Below, in pieces: positions 55,075 through 64,000 of a stretch of 64,000 nt of DNA (the first letter of the stretch is position 1; each line of letters starts with the position of its first letter). Location of the stretch: NCBI RefSeq assembly GCF_016808095.1, contig NC_068971.1:25688131-25752130 (forward strand), written 5' to 3'. A program made the translations under genes and the position numbers. Under the pieces are notes generated by a model that ran no database searches, was not told the origin of the DNA, and was given only the letters and a program-made list of their open reading frames with translations. The stretch comes from Vigna angularis (taxonomy: Eukaryota > Streptophyta > Magnoliopsida > Fabales > Fabaceae).

Positions 55075-55723
55075 TTGATGATGTATAAAGAGGTACCAAG
55101 TGGATTACCACCTTTGAGGGGAATAAAACATCAAATAGATCTGGTGCCTGGGGAAAGCCTTCCTAATAGGCCAGCCTATAGGACCAACCCCATGAAAACA
55201 AAAGAGATAGAGAAACAAGTTAATGAATTATTGAACAAAGGGTGGATCCAAAAGGCCTTAAGTCCTTGTGCTATGCCTGTGTTGTTGGTTCCTAAGAAGG
55301 ATGGATCTTGGAGAATGTGTACAGATTGTAGGGCCATCAACAATATAATTGTTAAATATAAACACCACATTCCTAGATTAGATGACATGTTGGTTACTCA
55401 TGCCCTTTGGCTTGAGCAATGCTCCAAGTACATTCATGAGGTTGATGAATCATGTCCTTAGGGAATGCATAGGGAGGTTTGTAGTGGTCTACTTTGATGA
55501 CATCTTAATCTATAGTCAAGGTCTTCAAGAGCGCCTTAGCCATGTTAAACAAGTCTTGCTTCTTCTTAGAGAACATCATTTCTTTGCCAACTTTGATAAA
55601 TGTACTTTTTGTTAAGAAAGTGTAATTTTCCTTGGATTCAAAGTTGGAAAAGAAGGTGTACATGTTGATCCTGAGAAGATCAAGGCTATACAAGAATGAC
55701 CAACCCCTAAAATAGTAGGAGAG
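55075..55723 (+). pseudogene. Reverse transcriptase, core deleted
   Basis: The N-terminal RT part is open from 55075 (LPPLRGIKHQIDLVPG, later VPKKDGSWRMCTDCRAIN) to LDDML at 55392. The sequence then jumps within a few bases to MPFGLSNAPSTF at 55400 in another frame, followed by VVYFDDILIYS. The palm segment between these blocks, which carries the first catalytic Asp, is absent, so a deletion with frameshift has removed it. The FDD motif remains. In-frame stops at 55613 and 55697 separate it from the RNase H part. The enzyme is dead. Confidence 0.9.
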
Positions 55724-56536
55724 GTGAGAAGTTTCCATGGATTAGCCAGTTTTTATAGAAGGTTTGTAAAAGACTTCTCCACCCTAGCTGCTCCTTTGAA
55801 TGAAATAGTCAAGAAAGATGTTCCTTTTCTTTGGGGTGATAAACATGATTTATCTTTTGAGACCTTGAAACATAAGTTAACTCATGTGCCTATTCTAGCC
55901 TTGCCTGATTTTTCCAAAGCCTTTGAACTAGAATGTGATGCATCCGGGGTAGGGATAGGAGCTGTTTTAATTCAAGAAGGTCATCCAGTAGCCTACTTTA
56001 ATGAAAAACTTAGGGGACCTACTTTAAACTATCCTACCTATGATAAAGAGTTATATGCCCTCATTAGAGCTTTAAAAACTTGGGAGCATTATTTAATAAT
56101 TCGAGAATTCATCATACATACTGACCATGAATCTCTCAAGTATATTAAAGGGCAAGCAAAGCTAAACAAGAGACATGCCAAGTGGGTGGAATACCTGGAG
56201 CAATTTCCTTATGTCATCAAACACAAAAAGGGGAGTACTAATGTTGTTGCGGATGCTTTATCTAGAAGACATGATTTATTAGTAACCCTAGGCTCACAAA
56301 TATTAGGATTTGACGATATAAGAGAACTATATGAAAATGATGAAACATTTGCATCCACTTATTCTTCATGTCTTAAGAAGCCTTTTGATGGATTCTATCT
56401 TTCTAAGGGGTATTTTTCTAATAAAGGAAAACTTTGTATACCCCAAGGATCCATCAGAAAACTTTTTATCAAAGAGAGTCATGGAGGAGGAGTCATGGGC
56501 CATCATGGAGTTGATAAAACTCTAAACATTTTGTAA
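55724..56536 (+). pseudogene. RNase H and start of integrase, frame mostly open
   Basis: This frame continues the RT palm frame and is open for about 270 codons. It begins with the RT thumb/connection ([16 protein letters not shown]). The RNase H domain keeps its acidic residues in [20 protein letters not shown] and VVADALSRR, so this part is conserved. The integrase zinc-binding domain starts with [12 protein letters not shown], then TAA at 56534. It has no start codon of its own and would only be made as part of a polyprotein, which the upstream stops prevent. Confidence 0.88.
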
Positions 56537-57479
56537 GGTAAATTCTATTGGCCACACATGAGAGTAGATGTTTAAAGGCATTGTTCTAAATGCATAGCTT
56601 GTTTACAAGCTAAGTCAAAAATTATGCCTCATGGACTCTATACACCTCTTCCCATAGCTAATACCCCTTGGGAGGACATAAGCATGGATTTTGTTCTGGG
56701 ATTGCCAAGAACTCAAAAGGGGTATGATTCTATATTTATGGTAGTAGATCGTTTCAATAAAATGGCACATTTTATACCCTGCCACAAAGTAGATGATGCT
56801 AGCTATATCTCTAGACTCTTCTTCAAAGAAATAGTGAGATTGCATGGCTTACCCAAAATCTTGATTTACTACCTCTTCCAAAATCATCTTTGAGGTTGTT
56901 TATGGTTTTAACCCTATTACACCTCTTGATTTACTACCTCTTCCAAAATCATCTTCTTTTCTTCATAAATAAGGTGTATCTAAAGCAGAGTTTATCAAGA
57001 AATTGCATGAGAAGGTTAAAAGCCAAATTGAAAAGCAAACCCAAAAATATGCAGAGTATAACAACAAAGGGAGAAAGAAAATAGTTTTTGAAGAAGGAGA
57101 CTTACTTTTACTTCATTTGAAAAAGGAAAGATTTCCCTCTCAACGAAAGTCCAAACTTAGTCCAAGAGGAGATGGTCCTTTCAAAGTGGTCAAAAGGATA
57201 AATGATAATGCATACATATTATACCTTCTTGAAAGTTATGGTGTCAGCCCTACTTTTAACATCTGCGATTTAAATCCTTTCACAGGAGATGATCAACATG
57301 ATGAAGCAAATCTGAGGATAGATCCTTTTCAAGAGGGAGGGTCTGATGGAAGACCATTAAGGAATCACATTGGACCTCTTACTAGAGCCATGACAAGGAA
57401 GATTCAAGAAGAAGAAGGATCACCTAACATTTTACTTCTATGGAAGGTTACTTATAAAAATCCTTCTTTTCTTAACTAA
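56537..57479 (+). pseudogene. Integrase, catalytic core deleted
   Basis: After stops at 56534 and 56573, the zinc-binding cysteines (CSKCIAC) and the first catalytic Asp region ([12 protein letters not shown]) are readable to LHGLPKIL near 56860. The sequence then enters a 32-bp direct repeat and resumes far downstream in the integrase, so the rest of the core, with the second Asp and the Glu, is missing. The C-terminal part (57003-57479) has the GDGPFKVVKRINDNAY module typical of chromoviruses. This frame passes the polypurine tract and runs 42 codons into the 3' LTR (GPLTRAMTRKIQEE) before its stop at 57477. Confidence 0.88.
57331..57341 (+). other. Polypurine tract
   Basis: AAGAGGGAGGG two bases before the 3' LTR, the primer for plus-strand synthesis. 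It also encodes part of the integrase tail. Confidence 0.85.
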
Positions 57480-58099
57480 AGCACTTATACTTTGTTTTGT
57501 AGGGACTAATAAAGCTTGGAGACCATGATTGAGCCATCCAAGAAGTTAATTCAATAAAGGAAAGCAAAGGAGCCAAAAAGGGAAGTTGATTGCGGAATGG
57601 AAATACATAAGCATTTTTCACCCGAGAGAAGACCATTCCACGTGACTTGGCTGACTTGGAATGAGACATGAACCTTGCTGGCTGAGCTGGAATGAGGCAT
57701 GGACCTTGTTGGATCAAAATGCACGTGCCTCCTATGTTAAATAATTTGAATTTAGGAGGGAATTAAATCAGAAACGAGGCTCCTCTTCACCTATAAATAA
57801 GAGGGCCACCTCTTTGTATTTTCTCACTTTTGAGCTTAATGATATGCTGCAGAATTTGCTTTCCTGCTTTTGTGCTCTTAAGTCACCTCTGATTTACTAC
57901 TTCTTCTCCCTTCCTCAAGCTTCCTTCCTCTATAGGAAGGCCCTCTGAGTTGTGAGGCTTCACCCATACACCTCTCCTCCATTAAAACACTTCAAATATT
58001 TCACTATTTTCATCATTCCATTGCACCTTCTTCCATTGCTGATTTCTTCTGGTCTGGAGCTTCTGCCTGCATGATTCCAGCTGGGATTAGTCTCAATCA
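57344..58099 (+). repeat. Chromovirus 3' LTR
   Basis: A 756-bp copy of the LTR at 49986-50741, ending TTAGTCTCAATCA, with the TATA-like box at about 57792. It is followed by the duplication GAATG. Confidence 0.95.
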
Positions 58100-58310
58100 G
58101 AATGGTATGCACTAAGCGAATAGTTGAGGCCTCTGAGCACTGTCAGTTTTATTCGCTTAGCGAATGGTATGCGCTGAGCGAATTGTTGAGGTGTGGGAGC
58201 ACTGTCAGTTTTATTCGCTTAGCAAATGGTATGTGTTGAGCGAATTGTTGGGGTCTGGGAGCACTAGCAGTTTTATTCGCTTAGCGAATGGTATGCGCTG
58301 GGCTAAAATA
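58100..58310. repeat. CGCTTAGCGAA minisatellite, period about 62 bp
   Basis: About three and a half units containing TTCGCTTAGCGAATGGTATG, then GCTGAGCGAATTGTTG and GAGCACTGTCAGTTTTA. The array begins left of the chromovirus insertion (49910-49985, with CTGAGCGAA and TTCGCTTAACGAATG). Confidence 0.88.
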
Positions 58311-59235
58311 TCAGATTTTTAACTAAGATTTTATATGTTTTCTTAAAGTATGTACAATGTATGTGGATGTTTGAATGATTGGTTTCTACTACTTGTTGTG
58401 GAGTATGAATTGAATAGTAATATGAATTGAAATACATAATGTTTGATTCTTGAGGTTATGTATCTATTGAAAGTATGGTTGTTGGACGTAATTTCATGAT
58501 TCTCACGAAGAGGTTACATGGTGGAGCCTAGTGTTGTGATTTAAAGTGAAAGTATGTGGTTTCAAAGTAAGTTCCAAAGTGAATGCTCTTGGTGAGGTTC
58601 AAGTATTTTAGAATGAATGTAGGAGCTCAGTCTTGGGGGTTATCCTGAAACTCCAATGGTCTTTCATTCTCACATAGAGAGGATTGATCCATGTCGTGAG
58701 GAGTAGTAGGAGGTCTTAGTCTTGGAGGCTTCCAGTATGCTCCAAGGCTCGAAACAGACTAACCTCGTGAGTGTGGTAGGGTGAAACCCATTGGCAATGT
58801 CTTTGTAAAGTAGTTGAAGCCACCACGAGTGCACAACCCACCATAGCTCGACAATCATTCTAAGTCCGGACAGTCAAGTCTAAGTCATAACATGTTAGGA
58901 TGTTTTGAACTAGTTTATTTTGCATGAATACTTATGTATGTGGTATGTTATATCAATGTATGAATTCTTTTTAAATCTAGCTTACCCTTGTTTTTGTGTT
59001 GTCTGTTGTGTGTTGTTTCTCTTTTGCGATGATCACCTTAATGGTGTGAGCTTAAGGATACAATCTTTCAGTTGACTCAACGGGAGGTTGGAAGTGAAGC
59101 TTGCAGTTTAGGTTGTACTTTTATTCTTTAGGTGAAGAATTTTATTGATAGTAAATCTATAGTGCGTGTTATATCATTATCTATGTAATGTTCATTTTAG
59201 TAGTTTTATATTACTAAATTGAGATGTTACATTAA

Positions 59236-59248
59236 TGGTATCAGAGCA
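59236..59248 (+). other. Primer binding site of the outer retroelement
   Basis: TGGTATCAGAGCA lies four bases after the LTR end at 59231 and matches the standard plant initiator methionine tRNA type. Confidence 0.85.
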
Positions 59249-61648
59249 GTTCGTCCTTAGGATGACCTGTGTGTTGTGAGTTTGTCGTGTCTTCTCTGTG
59301 AAGAATTGAGTCTAAATGGTATAATTTACCATTTCCTCCAAGTCTAGATAGTAGAGTAGTGTATCTAACTAGAAGTTTTGAGAACAAAAAACGTCTTAAT
59401 AGGAGTAATGAGGGTGCACACTCATGACTATATCAGAGATGATTTTCCTTTCTTAATTCTAAAGGTTTGGGGAAAAGAAAGGGTTGCGATTTTAGTGTTA
59501 CTGTCGATAGTAATTCTTGTCTTATTCTTGCCTTTGTGGTAGTGTATTATGCTCTATAGTGATAGAGGAATTTAGATTCATGGACAACTTGACCTATATA
59601 CCTTTATTAGAATTGGTTTGAGCCTTTGAGACAAATTCTTGCCTAGAAGATAAGGAGTTAGAAGACTAGAGTTTAGGTTTCAAAGGATGAGTGAAGATAT
59701 TGGAATTTAGAAGTCATGATTTTGGGTGAAGAAGTTTTCAAGAACAGAGTCAGAAAATCAGATATCATACGTTTCACAAAAAGAATTGAGTTCAAAGGCT
59801 AGAATAAGAGGAGCTTTGGGTAAACATTGGTGTAGCCAGGTTTGAGAAATCAGTTTGGTTTAGTGTATCAGTAACGTCAGAGTTTAGAAGAAAGGAAAGT
59901 GTTGGTTAACAACGAAGTAACATTGGGTGAGATTGGCAACATGGTTTGGTATGTCAAGGATGTTTGAGATTTGGAGAAGAAAGGTGGTGGAAGGTTTAAA
60001 GCTTGAGTTAACAAAGGATTAAGAATTTGAAAGTGGACCAAGGGGTTGAGGAGTAGTTGTGTAGGGCTAAGATTCCAAGTTGAGAGAACATGAGGTCTTT
60101 GAACACGAATGAAGTATTGTAAGGATCTTAAGTTAAGTAAATAATTGGAAGGAGACAGTCAAGTTTTCTCAGCAAGTGGATGATTCAGAGTCAAGTTTAG
60201 AATGATTTTTCAAGATTCGTAGTTCTTATAGAAGAAAGGTTTGACCATGGGTCGAGATGAAAGGTTTCAAGTGTTGAAGGAAGAAGTACATCAGAATGTT
60301 AGTTTGGTAGGACAAGGTAAGGTTAGGGAATTAAGAGCGCGATGATTGAGGAAATGGGAAGAAAGGTCTCAAAACAGATAAAAAGGGGATGTCTATAATA
60401 TAAGTTGTTGAAGTGATTAGCGAGATGATCCGAGAGTTGGGTTGATTGAGAGGTTCAAGGATATGAGGATACAAATTGAGTTGAAGTTAATTTTCTTCAG
60501 GTATTGTTTTGTGGTGGTGTCGAGTGACGGATTGGGTTACAGAAGACAGTGAGACGGTGGAATTCAGAGCGAGTCGAAAAGTTTGCTTGAGGGGTGACGA
60601 TACTTTATGGTTCAGAGGCGAGCTTTGTGTTTTTGAGGTTCCGAGTTGAAGAGGTAATTCTTGAAGAAATTTTGAGGGTATGTTGACAATGTTTTTTATA
60701 GTAGAGGTTCCATGAAGATTTCTATGTTATGTGGCATTTGACGAGGTGATCAAAGTGCTTAGGTTGGAGGTTTATGTGAAGTAATTGCCTTGTAGGTTTG
60801 AAGCTTGATCTTATGAGAGAATGGGTTGATTATAAGTCTTGTTCTAAGGGAGTTTTAGTCTTCCAAAGGTGTTCCTCGTTTTGAGAGAAGGAAAAACAAT
60901 GGTGATGCATCAAAGGTGGATTAAGATATAGTTGAGAATTAGTGTTATGTGAATCGGGGAAGTTTGACAAATGCAAGTGAAGGAAATATGAAGTTTTTTC
61001 TTTGTTTTAAGATAGGAGTGTGATCACAAGGATGGTTTGGTTGTGCTCCAATCTCATTTCTAGTGGCTTTTGATCTTCAAGAGAAGTGTAGTGTTTCAAG
61101 AAGAATAGCTAGTGAGTATACATCACGCGTGGATCAAGTCAGAAAATGAGGACAAGTGTGGAAATGAAGAGTAAGTCTTTTGATGTAAGAGTTTTTTATT
61201 GGTGTTCTGAAGCAGGTACTAGAATTTCCAAATTAGAGTGGTGGGGTTCACTATTACATTGGTGTCTAAAATAGAACCAATGGTAATAGTTCATAATGGG
61301 ATAGTTCCTGTTAAGTGTAAGGAGTACAATAGACATGTGGTGGATTGGTTAGAGTAGTAGTGTTTGAACTTAGTGTAATCATGAGGGAACTACAAGGCTG
61401 AAGAATATCAGAAGAGAAACAAAGGGCAGGTTGAAACAGTTTGGTATAAGTCTTAGCAGTCAGGAACGGGTTTGGGCATGTACGCTTTCGAGGAGTAGAA
61501 ACAATGTTGTGGAAATGGAATGACAAGGTTATCGTGGAAGAGAAGAGTCCTCAGGGTTTTTGCAAGTTCATATAAGTTTTGAAAAAGGTTCTTCAAGGTG
61601 ATCGTTTTCTGGTTACACTTGTCATGAAGGAAGTGTTCTTTTAGTAGA
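59249..61648 (+). mobile_element. Internal region of a LARD-like retroelement, non-coding
   Basis: About 2.4 kb with no frame longer than about 70 codons and no gag or pol motif on either strand. Together with long LTRs and an intact primer site, this fits a large retrotransposon derivative (LARD) or a heavily decayed element. It is cut at 61649 by another LTR. Confidence 0.55.
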
Positions 61649-62807
61649 TGATAACGGTTGAAAATACTGTTATCTGTGGTTAAATTTTGATATTAAATTA
61701 ACCCTTTTTGGACTTAGAAGCTTGCTTGAACTCATGTTTTTAGTTTAGTTTTGTGAATAAGTGAGTAGAGGGTATACTTGATGATTTTATCACTAAATTC
61801 CTTTGATTTCGTAGGGTTATTGGTATGATTTGGAAGAAGATCAAAAGTATCAAGGAGTTGGAATTCAAGAGGGACAGTAAAAGCATCAGAAAAGGAGCAT
61901 AGGAAGTCATGTAGGGCGCTGAGTGCCAGTTTTTGTGCTGTTGGGGGCCTAGGCGCCCTAGTAAGGGCACTGAGCGCCAGCTTTCTCCCGCACACCGCCT
62001 GAGCGCCCACTAAAGGGCGTTGAGCGCCAGTTTTCTCGCAGTTTCGCCCGGTTGCCCCCACTTAGGGCGCTGAGCAATGTCTACATTCACCCATGATCCA
62101 ATTCAGCTGTATATAAGGGCTTGGATGTCCTGGAGGGAGTATCTCTTGATGGCTTGACCACAAAAACAAACTTTTCGCCCCTTGGAGGCACATTTGGGGA
62201 TGTAGGAGCTCTCCTCTTCAGTTTCTAGGGTTTTTCTATCTCTTCCATTCCATTGTTCATCTAATTTCTCCATGATAATGGAGAACTAAACCTTATTTGT
62301 TGTTAGGAAAGATGTAACCTTTAAACTCTCATGTATTTGAATTTATTCCAATTTATTTATGCTTCTTTCATTAATTGTTAGGGTTATTCTTCTTTGCTCT
62401 ATGCTTGTTATGTTTAACTCATTCATGACATGATTATTGGTTTTCGTGATATGGACACATACGGGGAAACCTAGATCTAGAGAATTGCTCCCAAAAGCAA
62501 TATTGCCTAAACATAGGGATATGAGTTTTGGTTATCTTAAGCTTCTAATTGTAATGCATAATTAATTATTAGGGATACAAGACATTGTGATATAGTAATT
62601 AAGGATAGGCTTTCTTCGCCGAGACATCGGGTTTTAAGTAATTTAGAAAGTGATATTAACATTAATGAAGAAGATAAATTCATATATGCATGAGTAAACT
62701 AGGTGAAATCTAAACCCCAATCACATAATCATCTCATATTATCAACTTCATCCATCCATTGTAGTGTTTAGCCTCAATTGATCAAATTGCATTCATGTTT
62801 ATTTTTA
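61649..62807 (+). mobile_element. LTR of another retrotransposon, cut by Mutator-like element 3
   Basis: It starts TGATAACGGTTGAAAATAC. A GC-rich segment of GGGCGCTGAGCGCCAG-like inverted repeats lies at about 61915-62075, and TATATAAG at about 62110-62117 is followed by a pyrimidine-rich leader. The general layout parallels the solo LTR at 42830-45451. Its right part is separated by the element starting at 62808, so I cannot say whether it is solo. The antisense frames at 61732-62061 are incidental. Confidence 0.65.
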
Positions 62808-64000
62808 GGTTTAAACCCTTTAGTTGTCCCTATTTATGTGGGTTTTTCCCATTTTGATCCCCTTCTTATTAGAATCCCAAATTCAGTCCTTAAAAGTGCT
62901 AATTTGAATCAATGGAGCCCCTACCGTTAAATTTATTTAACGGGGTTAAGTTTGTGCACAGGTTAGAACGTTGATGTGGCCAGTTTTTGCCACATCACTC
63001 ATACTACGTCAGAGTCATCTTTTCCAACAGCACAAACCTAATTTCCCTAGCGTCGCCGCCATAAATTCGCTGCGAAGCCTTCAGTCTCGCCGTCACCACC
63101 TTGCTACGCCGCAACCGTGAAGTCATCGTGAGAACGCCAGTAGCGCCTTCGCTGCACCACTAGCTTCTTCACGCATCCACCATCTCGTCGCGCTTCAATG
63201 TTGAAGGAGTTTATTGGTCAACGACAAGAGTTAGATCCAAAGACAAAGGCAAAGTTAGATCCAAAGACAAAATAATAATCTTCATTTTCTACCCTCACAC
63301 CTCTTTACTTTCTTCCTCTTCTCATCTCTGTTTGTGTCTGTACTTTTCAGTTCAGAGCCAGACTCAAGGAGTTCAAAGACCTCAACTTTGGATTTGATCT
63401 GCAAAATCTGATGTATGCCCTTTATTGATTTTCAAGATTTTCTGGTCTTTCTAGTCCCAAAAACTACCACAAGGACCACCACCACAACAAAAGAATGAAT
63501 ATTCTTATGGTGGTTCTCATCATCAACAATCCAATAATAAAATCAGTATCCATTCTTATCATTTCTTAGTCACTGCAATACTGAAACTGACATCTTTACC
63601 TTCTACCTTAATGTTCTTCAACTCCAAGGTATTATTTTTCGTTCACCTTTGGTTCCAATTTTTCAATCAATTCATGTTAAAGAGGGTATCTTTTTTTAAA
63701 TTAGCATTAGTTAGAGAAAATTAAAACAAAGAAGGATAATATGTATGGTAGGAGATTTGGAACCAATGTGAGTGGATTAAAATACAGATTAGAAGAAAAA
63801 GGTTAACTGTTTTTGTTGAGAATGTCTTGAAGAAGAACAACTCTGTGGGCTTTGATTTGAATGTTAAATGGGGTTGTTGGGTTTGTTTAGGATAGAGAAT
63901 TTATGGGCAGATCAGTTTGATCTGAATGTTAAATGGTTCTTCCAATGCTTCTGACAATGCTTTTGGTGGCTCTTTTGATGTGTGAACTCCATGGACTTTG
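62808..64000. mobile_element. Left part of Mutator-like element 3 (runs off the window)
   Basis: It begins GGTTTAAACCCTTTAG and, like elements 1 and 2, soon has GTCCC, CAATGGAGCCCC and a CCGTTAAAT / TTTAACGG inverted pair (about 62927-62943). The preceding 9 bp are TTATTTTTA; the partner would be outside the window. The interior from about 63030 is GC-rich and gene-like (CGCCGCCATAAATTCG), then turns AT-rich. No open frame of note. Confidence 0.6.

Larger units (their letters stand above)
49986..58099 (+). mobile_element. Complete but defective Ty3/gypsy chromovirus-like retrotransposon
   Basis: This 8114-bp element has two 756-bp LTRs, a primer binding site, gag, protease, RT, RNase H, integrase and a polypurine tract in Ty3/gypsy order. 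The target duplication GAATG is exact (49981-49985 and 58100-58104). The frames are broken by many stops, frameshifts and at least two large deletions, so it cannot encode its own transposition proteins. The GPF-type integrase tail and the frame running into the 3' LTR are chromovirus features, possibly of the CRM lineage. Confidence 0.95.
48696..59231 (+). mobile_element. 5' LTR of a large non-coding retroelement, split by a chromovirus
   Basis: The LTR starts TGTAAAACCCCAG at 48696 and ends GAGATGTTACA at 59231. Without the inserted element (49986-58099 and one GAATG copy) it is about 2417 bp. It shares the conserved block (58765-58875) with the LTRs at 2765 and 11138. A primer binding site follows, so this is a 5' LTR and not a solo one. 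A CGCTTAGCGAA minisatellite marks the insertion site. The 5 bp before it is AAAGA; the partner duplication lies outside the window. Confidence 0.82.

Noticed and set aside
49986..58099. Taking the CRM-like element as proof of a centromeric location
   Set aside because: There is no satellite array, a normal WRKY gene lies within 20 kb, and solo LTRs are common. The lineage itself is unproven.

Overview
The window is nuclear DNA from a flowering plant. It is AT-rich and packed with transposable elements, and it has one multi-exon plant transcription factor gene, LTR retrotransposons, CACTA and Mutator-like DNA transposons, and long AT and AAT microsatellites. The repeat families look like those of a papilionoid legume such as Vigna or Phaseolus; that placement is inference, not proof. 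I see no organellar, bacterial or viral genome.

The one host gene I can support is a WRKY transcription factor of the WRKY49 type (group IIc) on the minus strand at 30603-32808. It has three exons, consensus splice sites, a continuous 293-codon reading frame and a complete WRKYGQK/C2H2 DNA-binding domain. Everything else I can identify is transposon-derived or non-coding.

Layout. 1-6 kb: AT-rich DNA, a Mutator-like element (960-2097) inside a (TATAA)n tract, and a solo LTR (2765-5010) inside a Copia-like LTR remnant. 6-11 kb: AT-rich intergenic DNA with long (AT)n tracts. 11-16 kb: a solo LTR (11138-13494) inside a short TRIM-like LTR, a second TRIM (about 13626-14166), and a non-autonomous CACTA element (14582-15537). 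16.6-21 kb: a large LTR split by a solo LTR (17789-20097). 21.6-28.5 kb: a CACTA end, an (AAT)n/(ATT)n inverted microsatellite and an LTR in minus orientation. 30.6-33 kb: the WRKY gene. 35-40.7 kb: (AT)n, a CACTA element inside a Copia-like LTR, and a second Mutator-like element. 40.7-46.5 kb: a CACTA remnant carrying a decayed Ulp1-like protease gene, interrupted by a second CACTA element that itself holds a 2.6 kb solo LTR. 48.7-64 kb: the 5' part of a non-coding LTR element whose LTR is split by a complete but defective Ty3/gypsy chromovirus (49986-58099), followed by another LTR and the left end of a third Mutator-like element.

Most insertions are dated relative to each other by nesting and by target-site duplications read directly from the sequence: CCTAG, TGTCA, GTAAG, ATGAC, GAATG, TAT, and 9-bp ones for the Mutator-like elements. 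The retroelements do not work together as a system. Their history is repeated insertion followed by LTR-LTR recombination that left solo LTRs. I did not find a convincing new biological system. The most unusual pattern is that related LTRs carry different, mostly palindromic, short-repeat cassettes, most of them about 0.85-1.0 kb from their 3' ends.
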